64,000 nt of DNA from Chromatiaceae bacterium (GCA_024235415.1 JACKML010000011.1:10561-74560); one strand, 5' to 3'. Shown: positions 16,239 to 25,547, counted from the stretch's first letter. The notes: generated from the letters alone by a model not told the origin. Numbers and translations: made by a program.

Positions 16239-16699
16239 AGCTGCACCCTCGTCACCACCTGCAGCTTGTTGCCGCTGTCCCGCGCATCGGCCCAGCGCAC
16301 CTTGATCGTCGCGACATTGCTGATGCCGTCCACATCCAGCTCGCTCTCACCGCCCGGCAGGCGCTCCACGTAGTCGCGCCATTCCTCGACATCCATCTGC
16401 GCCACCTGCAGCGCCGAGCAGGTGCCGGTGCAGCTGGTCGAAGTGGGCGAACTGGCGTACCCGATGTCATAGTTGCCGTTGCGCGCGCTGTCGCGATTGG
16501 CGCGCATCCGATCGATGATGTCATGCGTGACAATGGTGGCCTGTGAGCGCAGAAACGCGCTGTGATTGTTGCGCAGGCTGGTGGTCTGCAGCCCGCTCAG
16601 GCCGAGCAGACCGACTGACAGCACGACCAGCGCGACCAGCACCTCGAGCAGCGTGAAACCCGCCGCCGCCCGGAAAAATGATGGACTTCTCAGCTGCAT
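16235..16699 (-). CDS. pilV: Type IV pilus minor pilin PilV
   Basis: I place the start at the ATG 16697-16699 (MQLRSPSFFRAAAG/FTLLEVLVALVV). It gives a normal prepilin leader and has GGAG nine bases upstream inside the end of fimT. A longer in-frame extension exists but would put about 40 extra residues before the leader. The 154-residue product has the PilV pattern GLLGLSGLQTTSLRNNHSAFLRSQATIVTHDIIDRMRANR. A central cysteine pair (SCTGTCSALQ) likely forms a small loop. It overlaps fimT by 10 bases and pilW by 4, so the five genes are tightly coupled. Confidence 0.92.
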   Translation of the reverse strand: MQLRSPSFFRAAAGFTLLEVLVALVVLSVGLLGLSGLQTTSLRNNHSAFLRSQATIVTHDIIDRMRANRDSARNGNYDIGYASSPTSTSCTGTCSALQVAQMDVEEWRDYVERLPGGESELDVDGISNVATIKVRWADARDSGNKLQVVTRVQL

Positions 16700-17256
16700 G
16701 TACCACGCTCCAAACGAATTTGCCCACTTCTGCGAATATGGAGGCATCTCGGCAGATTGCCGGTCGACTCGGTTTGATTGAGTTGCATACAGGTTCTTTC
16801 TACTGGGGTACCGGAGTCCGGGCATAGCGAATGGTTTACAAGATCACTCGCATCACCCTGAGCATTGAACCTCACGTAGGCATTTGATGTATCAACGATT
16901 GCACCATCGCTCGGGTTCGCAAAAACTCTGATTCGCGTATCTCCACCATCTACGCTTCCAAGTGTCCCTGAATCCGTGAATACAAGAAGACCGTTTCCCC
17001 AATCATTCTCATCACCGCACTCGACGGGATCCGCTTCGACATCTGCGACTGAGCAGATGGATACTTCTGACCCCTGGCTAATTGCCTCGCTTCTAGCTAG
17101 CTTGAATGCAGCCAGGAATGTATTGGCTTGGGTGGTGGCACGATTACTACCGGCCAGCCCGGTGAACAAGGGTACGCCGACCGCCAGCAGCACGATGGCC
17201 ACCGCGAGGGTCACCATCAACTCGATCAGCGTCAGGCCTGTCTGTCTGATATTCAT
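16690..17256 (-). CDS. fimT: Minor pilin FimT/GspH family
   Basis: From the ATG at 17254-17256 the 188-residue protein reads MNIRQTG/LTLIELMVTLAVAIVLLAVGVPLFTG, a short classical prepilin leader, followed by the FimT pattern FLAAFKLARSEAISQGSEVSICS. It ends NLPRCLHIRRSGQIRLERGTCS, the family's C-terminal cysteine pair. It heads the minor pilin operon. The central part (about 16790-17100) has visibly lower GC and less biased third codon positions than pilW or pilY1, which suggests replacement of this segment by transfer. No clear Shine-Dalgarno precedes the chosen start. Confidence 0.88.
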   Translation of the reverse strand: MNIRQTGLTLIELMVTLAVAIVLLAVGVPLFTGLAGSNRATTQANTFLAAFKLARSEAISQGSEVSICSVADVEADPVECGDENDWGNGLLVFTDSGTLGSVDGGDTRIRVFANPSDGAIVDTSNAYVRFNAQGDASDLVNHSLCPDSGTPVERTCMQLNQTESTGNLPRCLHIRRSGQIRLERGTCS

Positions 17257-17378
17257 GATTGCGGTATAGCAGTTGCGGTTAATGAAGGGGCAGCGCCGAT
17301 GATAGACTGCGGCGATTCCCCGACGAACGGTGTGCAAAGGTATCTCATTCCTGCGTTAGCGGCAGACTTTTGATCCCC

Positions 17379-18470
17379 ATGAATCGAATCATCATTGTCG
17401 GCGGCGGCGTCATCGGCCTGCTCACCGCCCATGAACTCGCCAGCGCCGGGCATGCGGTCACCCTGTTCGAGCGTGGCGAGACCGGGCGCGAGTCGTCATG
17501 GGCCGGTGGCGGCATCGTCTCACCGCTGTTCCCCTGGCGTTACCTCGATAGCGTCACCGCCCTCGCAAGCTGGAGCCAGGCGGTATATCCGGCGTTTTGC
17601 GCTGCATTGGCCGAGCACACAGGGATCGACCCCGAGTACACGGAGAACGGGCTGATCCTGATCGCCCCGGACGAGGCAGACGAGGCACAACGCTGGGCGG
17701 CGCAACACCGGCATGCGTTGTCACTGATCGACCGCGACACCTTTCACCACCTGGAACCGCAGGCCGCCGAACCGGCCGATGCGGCGCTGTGGATGCCGAA
17801 CGTCGGCCAGGTACGCAACCCGCGCCTGGTGCGGGCACTGCGCCAGCGGGTCTGGCAGCTCGGCGTCGACGTACGCACCGGCGATGCCGTCGTGGACCTG
17901 CTGATGACCGACGGCCGCTGCCGCGGTGTACGCAGCACCAGCGGCACCCTCGAAGCCGATGCGGTCGCAGTGTGTGCCGGCGCCTGGAGCGCAAAGGTGC
18001 TGGCCGACTACGCCGCCCCCCCGGCCATCCACCCGATCCGCGGCCAGATGCTGCTGTTCAAGGCACCGGCTGGCACAATCACACGCATGGTGCTGGAATC
18101 AAATCGCTACGTGATTCCGCGACGCGACGGCCGCACCCTGTTCGGCAGCACGATCGAAGACGTCGGTTTCGACAAGCAGACCACAGAGGCCGCGCGCGAT
18201 GAGCTGTACGCGATCGCCACGGCCCGGTTCCCGGTATTGAAGCGGCATCCGGTCGAAGCGCACTGGGCGGGACTGCGGCCGTCGTCGCCAGCCGGCGTAC
18301 CGTTCATCGGCCGGCACCCGCAGATCGGAAACCTGTTCGTCAACGCCGGGCACTTCCGCAACGGGATCGTTCTCGGCCCGGCCTCGGCGCGGCTGCTCGC
18401 CGACCTGGTGCTGGATCGCCCGCCGATCGTCGACCCTGCACCTTATCGATGGACCGCGGCGCGGGGTTGA
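17379..18470 (+). CDS. thiO: Glycine oxidase ThiO-like FAD-dependent oxidoreductase
   Basis: The 363-residue DAO-family flavoprotein would oxidise glycine to the imine used for the thiazole ring of thiamine. The FAD-binding motif RIIIVGGGVIGLLTAHELASAG opens the protein, followed by GRESSWAGGGIVSPLFPWRY, which is very typical of ThiO. The C-terminal HWAGLRPSSPAGVPFIG and NAGHFRNGIVLGPASARLLADLV complete the family fingerprint. I use the ATG at 17379; a TTG three codons earlier is the only other nearby choice. It is divergent from the minor pilin operon. No other thi gene is present in the window, so thiamine use is inferred from family. Confidence 0.9.
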   Translation: MNRIIIVGGGVIGLLTAHELASAGHAVTLFERGETGRESSWAGGGIVSPLFPWRYLDSVTALASWSQAVYPAFCAALAEHTGIDPEYTENGLILIAPDEADEAQRWAAQHRHALSLIDRDTFHHLEPQAAEPADAALWMPNVGQVRNPRLVRALRQRVWQLGVDVRTGDAVVDLLMTDGRCRGVRSTSGTLEADAVAVCAGAWSAKVLADYAAPPAIHPIRGQMLLFKAPAGTITRMVLESNRYVIPRRDGRTLFGSTIEDVGFDKQTTEAARDELYAIATARFPVLKRHPVEAHWAGLRPSSPAGVPFIGRHPQIGNLFVNAGHFRNGIVLGPASARLLADLVLDRPPIVDPAPYRWTAARG

Positions 18471-18508
18471 GTCGCGCCGCGCCGTGCCGCATAATTCGCG
18501 GCCTTCAC

Positions 18509-18584
<76 letters not shown>

Positions 18585-18608
18585 TCTTCCCGCCGCGCCA
18601 CCTACCAC

Positions 18609-19178
18609 ATGGTGCTGACAGCGGTGACAAGGTCGCTTCGCATCACGCATCTCTCGCTTTTTCGAACCGTTATCGTCGCCGGCCTGTTGGCGACCGTTGC
18701 CGCCACGCAGGCTGACCAGACCCTCCCGGGCCGGGTGTTGCGCGTGGTCGACGGCGACAGGCTGATCATCGACGTGCGCGGCAGCCAGCATCTTGTAAGC
18801 CTGGCCGGGATCGACGCCCCTGAACAGAACCAGCCATGGGGCGCCGCAGCGGCACAACACCTGAACACGACGATGACCGGCCTGTTCGTGGTCGTAGAGG
18901 TCTGGGATACGAACCGTGACCGCGAGGTCACGGGCCGCGTGGCGCTGAAGGGACGCGATGTCGCGCTCGACCTGCTGCACGACGGCCTGGCCTGGTCGAC
19001 CATCGGTCTGAACGGACCGCACGACGACCGCCACCCCTATGTGCAGGCGGAGCACCAGGCGCGCGCGGCGAGGCGTGGCCTGTGGTCGGACGATCAGCCG
19101 GTGCCGCCGTGGCAGTGGCGTGAACAGCGCGGCGGACAGGAGAATCGACCAGAGGCTGGCCTCCTACAGCCGCGATAA
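18609..19178 (+). CDS. Thermonuclease (SNase)-like secreted nuclease
   Basis: The roughly 189-residue protein has a hydrophobic N-terminal signal (FRTVIVAGLLATVAATQA) and a staphylococcal nuclease fold: GRVLRVVDGDRLIID, VSLAGIDAPEQNQPWG, RDREVTGRVALKGRDV, LLHDGLAWS and HQARAARRGLWSDDQPVPPWQWR. The catalytic set is partly altered: the usual DGDT is DGDR, and the first arginine position is not obvious, so activity is uncertain. I use the ATG at 18609, because an earlier in-frame TTG would lie inside the tRNA-Thr gene. The last dozen residues (ENRPEAGLLQPR) are encoded by a type B REP, so the coding end appears to have been extended by repeat insertion. Confidence 0.82.
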   Translation: MVLTAVTRSLRITHLSLFRTVIVAGLLATVAATQADQTLPGRVLRVVDGDRLIIDVRGSQHLVSLAGIDAPEQNQPWGAAAAQHLNTTMTGLFVVVEVWDTNRDREVTGRVALKGRDVALDLLHDGLAWSTIGLNGPHDDRHPYVQAEHQARAARRGLWSDDQPVPPWQWREQRGGQENRPEAGLLQPR

Positions 19179-19272
19179 GCCGTAGGAGCCGAGCCCCCTC
19201 GGCGATCGTTGCGCCGCCCTCCATCGGCCGCCTACAGCGGTGCAGGGCCGTAGGAGCCGAGCCCCTCGGCGA
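19146..19272. repeat. REP cluster: inverted B, forward A, degenerate B, forward A
   Basis: A type B element on the minus strand lies at 19146-19167, inside the 3' end of the nuclease gene. Type A elements follow at 19182-19205 and 19250-19272. A degenerate half-B (ATCGGCCGCCTAC) lies at about 19223-19235. One A copy has loop CCCC and the last has a one-base shorter loop, while the GCCGAG/CTCGGC stems stay intact. Confidence 0.8.
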
Positions 19273-19301
19273 TCCTCTCGTTGCCTCCGATCGCGCAGAT
19301 T

Positions 19302-22300
19302 TCAATTGTGTTCGTGCTTGTAGAACAGATCCACCGACTGCTCATCACCCGAACGGCTCTCCACCTCGACCCGGTCGCTCAGGCGCAGGCGTAACAGCAC
19401 CGCACCCGCGGGGTTGAACAACCCCTGGGCATAACCGACATAAAGGTCCGGGTTCAGGTATTTGCCGAGGATCAGCGAGGTGTCTTCCAGGCCGTTCTCA
19501 CCCTCCGCCACACGCAGGTCGTCAAGACCCAGTCGATTGCTCAGGTCTTCGAGCAACGGCTCGCCACGGGCCAGGCCCAGAGACAAAGCCGCTGCAGTGA
19601 TGTTCGTACCCTCGCCCTTGCCCACCTGATCGATATCCTTGCCGGTCAGCAGGTAGGCCAGCGCACGCGCTTCGGGCAGCGTGGGCTCGCTGTACACGCG
19701 CGGGCGCGGCTTGGCCAGCGGACCGCGCACCTGCAGATAGGCCTTGACCAGGCCGTCGCGCGACTCGCGGAAAGCACGCAGATCGACGTCCGGGTTCCCG
19801 GGTGGACCGGCGAACAGCAGACGACCGCGTTCGACCTGCAGGTCCTGTCCATAGGCCTTGTAGCGTCCGTCACGCAACTCGATCTTGCCATCCACACCGG
19901 TGCCCTTGGCATCGACGGTCGCATCCAGCGCCCCGGTCAGTCCGGTGCTCAGACCAAAGCCCTTGAAGGTCACCTTGTCACCCAGCTCGACACGCACCTT
20001 GGCGGTCAGGTTCTGCGGCGCACGCTGCGATGGATCCACGGTGTCGTCGCGGCCGACCACGATCTCATCCGAGGATACCTCGACCGTGCTCGGAGGCAGC
20101 TCCTTGAGCTCGATCTTGGCCTTGGGCACCAGCACCTTGCCCGAAAGGTGGTAGGTGCTGCCGCCCTGCAATCGCAGGTCGGGCGAGATCTCTACCTGTG
20201 CCTCAGGCAGCTGTACCGCCTCGAAGCGTTCACCCTTGACCCGGATGTCGACGCCTGGACCACCCTTGGCAGCGAGATCGACGCTGCCCTTGATATCGAG
20301 CCGGCCCTCGCCGGAGCTCACCGCGCCCACGATCTGCAATGGCGCAGCGCCGTCGCCGCGGACATTCAGGTCTATATCGCTGAGTTTGATCCCCGCCGCC
20401 GCGACCCGCGCGCTTGCATTGGCGATCACGACCTCACCGACGATACGTGGTGTCTCGGTATTGCCCGACAACGCGGCATCGACGTGCAGTCCACCCTGCA
20501 CCTCCTGCAGGGCCGGGACGAATCCGGCAACCAGTCCGAGATCGGGAAAATCCGCATCGACCCGACCGGATATAGAACGCCGTCCACCCTGTTCAGGCCC
20601 CAACTTCAGCTTGCCGCCGGCACGCCCGTTCGGCCCGAGGTCGAAGCCCAGGTCGAGGTCGCCGCGGTCGTCGGCAAAGCGCGCACTGACCCGGGCATTG
20701 CGATAGGCGAGTTCGAGCGAATCGAGATCGGTGTCGACGCGCAACACCCCGTCACCAGGCCGCAACTCCAGCGTCGCACTGGGATTGGCGGGGTCTCCGC
20801 TGAGGTTGAAATCGCCCGCCAGATCACCTTCGATCTTAGCCTCGCCCGGCAGGCGCTCATTCAGGCGGGCAAGGTCAATACCGCGCACACTGCCGGTCAG
20901 GTCGATCCCCTTGACCGCATTCCATCCCCCTTCGGCGCACAGACGCGCATCACCCTGAACCATGCACAACCGTCGGGCACGCGCGTCGTTCGCAGCCAGC
21001 TGCAGAACGACTGCTTCGCGCAGGCGCCACTCGCCGAGCTGCGGCTGTGTCAATGCCAGCTCCTCGAGCTTCCCGCGCCAGGTTTCATCGACCACCCCAC
21101 CCTGTGCCGCCAGCGCGATATCGACCTGCGGCCCACTGCCATTCAGGGCCAGCCGATGTGCCGCGGGCGTGCCGCCAATATCGAGAGTGAGCTGGTTCAT
21201 GTCGATCCCGGATGCCGCCAGGCCACCAATCCGCAGTGCGGCCTTGCCACCGCTTTCACGCCAGTCCACATCCAGTTGCAGCTCGTCGGCGCGCGCCGAC
21301 TCGAAGACAAGTGCGCTGCCCTTGAGATTGGCCACCACCAGCGGCGCCGCCTGGGTACCTTTGAGCCTGCCGCTGCCGGCAAGCGCACCGGCGAGCCCCG
21401 GGTACAGCGAGGCCAGGTCCGGCGCCTCGATGTCGAAGCGCAGGTCGAGTGTTGTCCCGGCGCGACCATCGACACGCACACGGTTCGGACCGGAGGACAA
21501 TGCAAGCCCCTGGGCCTTCACGTTGCCATCGGCCAGTTCAATCACACCGCCGGCCCGCACCGGGTAACCCCGCAGCTGCCCACTGAATTCACTGATCCCG
21601 GCCCGCAGGGCCAGGCCGCCACCGTCAGCGGCCACGCTGCCACTGACGGCCGCACGTCCGCCCAGCTCGCCCGGCCAGTCAGGTTGATACAGGCCCGGGT
21701 TGATGCGCTGTGCATGTACATCGAGATCCCAGCTCGCGCCATCACTCCAGTCCACGGTGCCATCGATCCGCAACCGGCCATCGAGCAGGCCCAATTGCAG
21801 CGGGACCAGTTTCAGTCCGTCCAGGTTGCCGGTACCGACCAGGTCTACGACGGTGGCCGGTATCCCGTCACCGCTGACGTTGCCGCGAAAAATGAGGCGA
21901 TAGTCTTCCGCCGTGCCCTGGACATTGAAGTGGCCCTGGCGGGCGACCACCTGGGGACTGCCCTGCAACGGCCACCCCAGTTCTGGCCAGTCTGCCGTCA
22001 GGTCGAACCCCGGTTGCAGCTGATCGAGCCGCAACTCCCCCTTCAGTTGCAGGCCGGCCGGTGCGCTGAGCGCCAGGTCGATTTGTGGACGCAGTGCCGT
22101 GCCGCGCAGCGCGAGCTGACCACTGACATCACCGATTTGCGGACCGGTCAGGTCGGCATCGACCCCCAGCGAAAGACCACCAGCGATGTCGTGCGGTGCG
22201 CGCGACTGCATGTTCAGGTCACCATCCACACGCACCCCCTGGCCACGAAAATCGAGGTCGCCGACCATCAGGCCGTCTTCATCGAGACGCGCGTACAGCG

Positions 22301-22778
22301 CCAGGTGATCGAACTGCAGCACACCCTCGCCCTGCTGCACCGACAGGCGGTCGAGGTTCAGGCGGTCGAGACGAACCGTCAGCGGCAGCACGATGTCGGG
22401 TATCTGCGGCACGCTCGGGGGGGTGTCGCTCGCCGGCGGCGGAACCACGTGCACGTCTGCCACCTCCAGGGCGACGATATGCAGTCGGCGATCGAGCAAT
22501 GCAAGCGGGCGCCAATGCAACAGCAGGTGGCCGGCCTCGACCCGCGTGTCGGCGCCGTCGAACGTGACACCGTCGAGCTGTAACCGGCCAAGCAGTGTCC
22601 CGCTACTGCGTTCGTAAGCGATATCGAATCCATAGGGGCGCGCCAGTTCTGTGGCCTGGCGCAGTAACCACTGGGTGCCACCCTCGGTCATCGGCAGCGC
22701 CAGCACGGCGACCAGCAGTGCGAGCAGCAGGAACAACGGCCACAGCAACAGCCGCGCAAGCAGGCGCCCGCGCTTCAC
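19302..22778 (-). CDS. tamB: Translocation and assembly module inner membrane protein TamB
   Basis: This 1158-residue AsmA-like protein is anchored by one N-terminal helix (LLARLLLWPLFLLLALLVAVLALP). A very long periplasmic beta-rich stretch of repeated amphipathic segments follows. The C-terminal TamB (DUF490) domain has ATVDAKGTGVDGKIELRDGRYKAYGQDLQVERGRLLFAGPPGNPDVDLRA and ends SVDLFYKHEHN. It bridges the inner membrane to TamA, helping outer membrane protein insertion and phospholipid transport. Its start codon overlaps the tamA stop (ATGA), giving the usual tamA-tamB operon. Confidence 0.95.
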   Translation of the reverse strand: MKRGRLLARLLLWPLFLLLALLVAVLALPMTEGGTQWLLRQATELARPYGFDIAYERSSGTLLGRLQLDGVTFDGADTRVEAGHLLLHWRPLALLDRRLHIVALEVADVHVVPPPASDTPPSVPQIPDIVLPLTVRLDRLNLDRLSVQQGEGVLQFDHLALYARLDEDGLMVGDLDFRGQGVRVDGDLNMQSRAPHDIAGGLSLGVDADLTGPQIGDVSGQLALRGTALRPQIDLALSAPAGLQLKGELRLDQLQPGFDLTADWPELGWPLQGSPQVVARQGHFNVQGTAEDYRLIFRGNVSGDGIPATVVDLVGTGNLDGLKLVPLQLGLLDGRLRIDGTVDWSDGASWDLDVHAQRINPGLYQPDWPGELGGRAAVSGSVAADGGGLALRAGISEFSGQLRGYPVRAGGVIELADGNVKAQGLALSSGPNRVRVDGRAGTTLDLRFDIEAPDLASLYPGLAGALAGSGRLKGTQAAPLVVANLKGSALVFESARADELQLDVDWRESGGKAALRIGGLAASGIDMNQLTLDIGGTPAAHRLALNGSGPQVDIALAAQGGVVDETWRGKLEELALTQPQLGEWRLREAVVLQLAANDARARRLCMVQGDARLCAEGGWNAVKGIDLTGSVRGIDLARLNERLPGEAKIEGDLAGDFNLSGDPANPSATLELRPGDGVLRVDTDLDSLELAYRNARVSARFADDRGDLDLGFDLGPNGRAGGKLKLGPEQGGRRSISGRVDADFPDLGLVAGFVPALQEVQGGLHVDAALSGNTETPRIVGEVVIANASARVAAAGIKLSDIDLNVRGDGAAPLQIVGAVSSGEGRLDIKGSVDLAAKGGPGVDIRVKGERFEAVQLPEAQVEISPDLRLQGGSTYHLSGKVLVPKAKIELKELPPSTVEVSSDEIVVGRDDTVDPSQRAPQNLTAKVRVELGDKVTFKGFGLSTGLTGALDATVDAKGTGVDGKIELRDGRYKAYGQDLQVERGRLLFAGPPGNPDVDLRAFRESRDGLVKAYLQVRGPLAKPRPRVYSEPTLPEARALAYLLTGKDIDQVGKGEGTNITAAALSLGLARGEPLLEDLSNRLGLDDLRVAEGENGLEDTSLILGKYLNPDLYVGYAQGLFNPAGAVLLRLRLSDRVEVESRSGDEQSVDLFYKHEHN

Positions 22779-24496
22779 AGGTCAGCACCGAGGCCGAAAT
22801 GCAGACGCCACTCGTCCTTGTCGGTGTCGTCGGGTACGGCGAAGTCCAGACGCACCCTGCCGACCGGCGAATACCAGCGGATGCCGACACCGTAACCGTA
22901 ACGCGGCTCGAATTCCTCGCTGCTGAAGGCATTGCCGCCATCGACGAAGGCGGCCACCCACCATTCGTCTTCGACCACCGGATGTTCGTATTCGATGCTG
23001 CCGACCAACAGGTTGCGCCCACCCTCCGGCAGCCCGGTGGCATCCACCGGGCCAAGCGATTCGTAGGCATAGCCGCGCACGCTGTTGTCGCCGCCGGCGA
23101 AGAACCGCAACGAAGCTGGCAGGTGGGTGACGTTCTCACCGATGGTGGTGCCGATATCGACCCGTCCGGTGACCCGTCCCCCCTCACCGAAGCGATGGAT
23201 CCCCTTGGCGCTCCCACGCAACTGCAGCATGGTCACGGTAGACAGCAGGGACTCGGATGAACCGCGTACCTCGAGGCTGACGCGATAGCCGTGCGCGGTC
23301 TGCAGGACATTGTCGGCTTTGGTGCGTTCGATGCGGTAGCCAGGCATCAACAGGGTTGCCGTGGTGCTGTCATTGCCGACCAGCGACTTCTCGTACAGCA
23401 ACTCAAGAAAGCGCGTATGCGTCCAGGTGCCCGTCTTGATCGTCTGGCGCGCAATCAGTGACGCACTGTCGCTCTCGCGCGAATCGGTATCTTCGTGCAA
23501 CAGGCGTGCACCGAAGCTGAAATTTTCCCGATGCGGATCCTCGCCCGGAACGAGGTAGTCGGCAATAAGGCTCGACTCGACCGGCGAAAGACGCAGATTG
23601 CTGCTGAACCGATGACCCTTCGGGTTGATGTAGCGGTTGTCGTAACCGAAGCTGACACGCGCCCCTGTGTCCGTGGCATAGCCGGCGCCGGCCCGCCACA
23701 CGTGCCGGTCCGCCGACTCGAGCACGATATCGATCGGCACCGACTCGTCCACCGCCTCGTCACGGCGTGGGCGCACCTCGACGCGGCTGAAATAGCCACC
23801 GTCGCTCAGGCGGCGGTCGATCGCTGCCAGCTTGCGCGTATGAAACGGCTCACCCTCCCGGGCCTTGGCCAGTTTGCGCACGAAATCCTCGTCCAGCGCC
23901 TGTTTGCTGAATCGCAACTCGCCGAACCGATAGCGAGGCCCGCTTTGCGCCTCGATATCGATCTCGGCCACCGCCTCGTCGGGATACACACGCAGCTGCT
24001 GCCGCGTGAACTCGAAGTCGAGATAGCCACGCTCGGCGGCAAACACCCGCAGCCGCTCCTTTATTTCTTCGTACTTCGCATGGTTGAGCACCGCACCCTC
24101 GGGCAGTGGCAGCGACGCCAGCAGCTCAGTCAGCCGCTTGTCGCCGGTCGCATCACCCAGTACCACAACATCGCGCTTGCGGATGGTGACCGGCGCCCCC
24201 AGCGTGACGACGAAGCGGGCCTGCCAGCAGTCGCCCCCGGTCGTCAGATTTTTCTCGACCTTGGCCTGGTAGAAGCCGAACGCACGAAACGCCGGATCGA
24301 ATTCCTTTTCGGCACGGGCAAACAGGCGCCGAACCCGCCAGACAGGGGCATCGCAGGGCTCTGCGTTCAGGCTCAGGCGACTGAGCAGATTGTCTTTGAG
24401 CGAATTCTCTGCCCCGTCTGCCTCCAGCACGACCTCACCTGCAGCGCGGGCCGCGAGAACTAGCGCACAAACGAAAAGAAGGAATCTATGCTTCAC
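22775..24496 (-). CDS. tamA: Outer membrane assembly protein TamA (BamA family)
   Basis: I use the GTG at 24494-24496, which gives a signal peptide (MKHRFLLFVCALVLAARAAGE) and 573 residues, close to the 577 of E. coli TamA. A longer in-frame start 28 codons upstream would bury the signal. Three POTRA domains (about 25-265) precede a 16-strand barrel. The barrel contains NRYINPKGHRFSSNLRLSPVESS, the substrate-gating motif region RFFAGGDNSVRGYAYESLGP, and the closing strand DEWRLHFGLGADL. The VRGY motif is the BamA/TamA signature. It is divergent from the PTPS-like gene at 24677. Confidence 0.94.
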   Translation of the reverse strand: MKHRFLLFVCALVLAARAAGEVVLEADGAENSLKDNLLSRLSLNAEPCDAPVWRVRRLFARAEKEFDPAFRAFGFYQAKVEKNLTTGGDCWQARFVVTLGAPVTIRKRDVVVLGDATGDKRLTELLASLPLPEGAVLNHAKYEEIKERLRVFAAERGYLDFEFTRQQLRVYPDEAVAEIDIEAQSGPRYRFGELRFSKQALDEDFVRKLAKAREGEPFHTRKLAAIDRRLSDGGYFSRVEVRPRRDEAVDESVPIDIVLESADRHVWRAGAGYATDTGARVSFGYDNRYINPKGHRFSSNLRLSPVESSLIADYLVPGEDPHRENFSFGARLLHEDTDSRESDSASLIARQTIKTGTWTHTRFLELLYEKSLVGNDSTTATLLMPGYRIERTKADNVLQTAHGYRVSLEVRGSSESLLSTVTMLQLRGSAKGIHRFGEGGRVTGRVDIGTTIGENVTHLPASLRFFAGGDNSVRGYAYESLGPVDATGLPEGGRNLLVGSIEYEHPVVEDEWWVAAFVDGGNAFSSEEFEPRYGYGVGIRWYSPVGRVRLDFAVPDDTDKDEWRLHFGLGADL

Positions 24497-24676
24497 CCAA
24501 TCATCCGACAGTGATGACGACCAAGAGTGCCCGGCGTATGTCCAGGCATGCACAGCGAACATGGCGAGCGGCCGGGACACCGCTAGCCTATCAGACGCGA
24601 AGGGTGATACGCCGCAGGATTAAGCCGCGACCTCGGCGTGCCTTTCAAAACACCGTTTTCCGGTTATCCTGAGCAC

Positions 24677-25528
24677 ATGACCACACTGTTCGTAAAGCGA
24701 CTGACCGTTATCGACTGTTCCGTGCTCAGCCCGGCGCGCGGCCTCATCGGCGAGAGCTGGCAGGTGGATATCGAACTCGACGGCGATCTCGACTACCAGG
24801 GCATGGTGCTGGATTTCGGCGAGGTGAAAAAATCAATCAAGCGCCTGATCGACGAGCAGTTCGACCACAAGCTCCTGGTGCCCGCCGACTACCCGGGCCT
24901 GCAGGTCGCCGAATACCGGGAGGGACTGCACCTGTCGTTTACCCTGCAGGACGGCCGCGACATCGAACACCGCTCGCCGCGCGATGCGGTAAGGCTGATC
25001 CCCTGCGAACGCATTGCCGCCGACCGGCTGGCACAGATTGTCACCGACTACCTGTCACCGCAGACGCCGGACAACGTCAGCAGCATCCGCGTGCGCCTGT
25101 GGCCAGAGCCGATCGACGGCGCCTTTTATCAATACAGTCACGGCCTGCGGCACCACGAGGGTAACTGCCAGCGCATCGCCCATGGCCACCGCTCGCGCAT
25201 CGAGATCCTTCGCAACGGCCAGCGCGATCCGCAACTGGAGGAACAGTGGGCCGATGGCTGGGCCGATATCTACATAGGCACCCGCGCCGACCTGATCGGT
25301 ACCAGCCGTCGCGATGGTGTCGAATATTGCGAGTTCGGCTACCGCAGCAGCCAGGGCAGCTTCGGCCTGACGCTGCCCAAGATCGGCTGTTACCTGATCG
25401 ACAACGACTCGACGGTTGAGAACATCGCACAGCACATCGCAGACCAACTCAAGGCCGAACACCCAAACGACCGATTCAAGGTCTACGCATTCGAGGGCGT
25501 GGACAAGGGGGCGATCGGATTGGCGTAG
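24677..25528 (+). CDS. Tandem 6-pyruvoyltetrahydropterin/6-carboxytetrahydropterin synthase-like protein
   Basis: The 283-residue protein is two PTPS/QueD-like halves in one chain. The first half (1-145) keeps GMVLDFGEVKKSIKRLIDEQFDHKLL, with the acid-His pair D63/H64, but has no zinc histidines where HGH should be (LIGESW, 23-28). The second half (150-283) keeps the zinc triad pattern SHGLRHHEGNCQRIAHGH (H155, H169, H171) and a cysteine at 164, but lacks an obvious DF...DH segment. Together they carry one split set of the family's key residues, so an active site built across the two halves is possible. The function (queuosine, folate or pterin) is not assigned. The TAG stop falls within a REP head. 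Confidence 0.78.
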   Translation: MTTLFVKRLTVIDCSVLSPARGLIGESWQVDIELDGDLDYQGMVLDFGEVKKSIKRLIDEQFDHKLLVPADYPGLQVAEYREGLHLSFTLQDGRDIEHRSPRDAVRLIPCERIAADRLAQIVTDYLSPQTPDNVSSIRVRLWPEPIDGAFYQYSHGLRHHEGNCQRIAHGHRSRIEILRNGQRDPQLEEQWADGWADIYIGTRADLIGTSRRDGVEYCEFGYRSSQGSFGLTLPKIGCYLIDNDSTVENIAQHIADQLKAEHPNDRFKVYAFEGVDKGAIGLA

Positions 25529-25547
25529 GAGGCCGGCCCCCAGGCCC
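25525..25547 (+). repeat. Degenerate type B REP overlapping a stop codon
   Basis: The GTAGGA head at 25525-25530 supplies the TAG stop of the PTPS-like gene. It is followed by GGCC-GG-CCCC-CA-GGCC, a worn version of the type B stem. No partner element is visible nearby. Confidence 0.55.

Noticed and set aside
20148..22583. Open frame of about 811 codons antisense to tamB
   Set aside because: Its length reflects high GC and the absence of stops opposite a biased gene. It has no family match, no ribosome site and low-complexity composition, while the tamB frame is clear.
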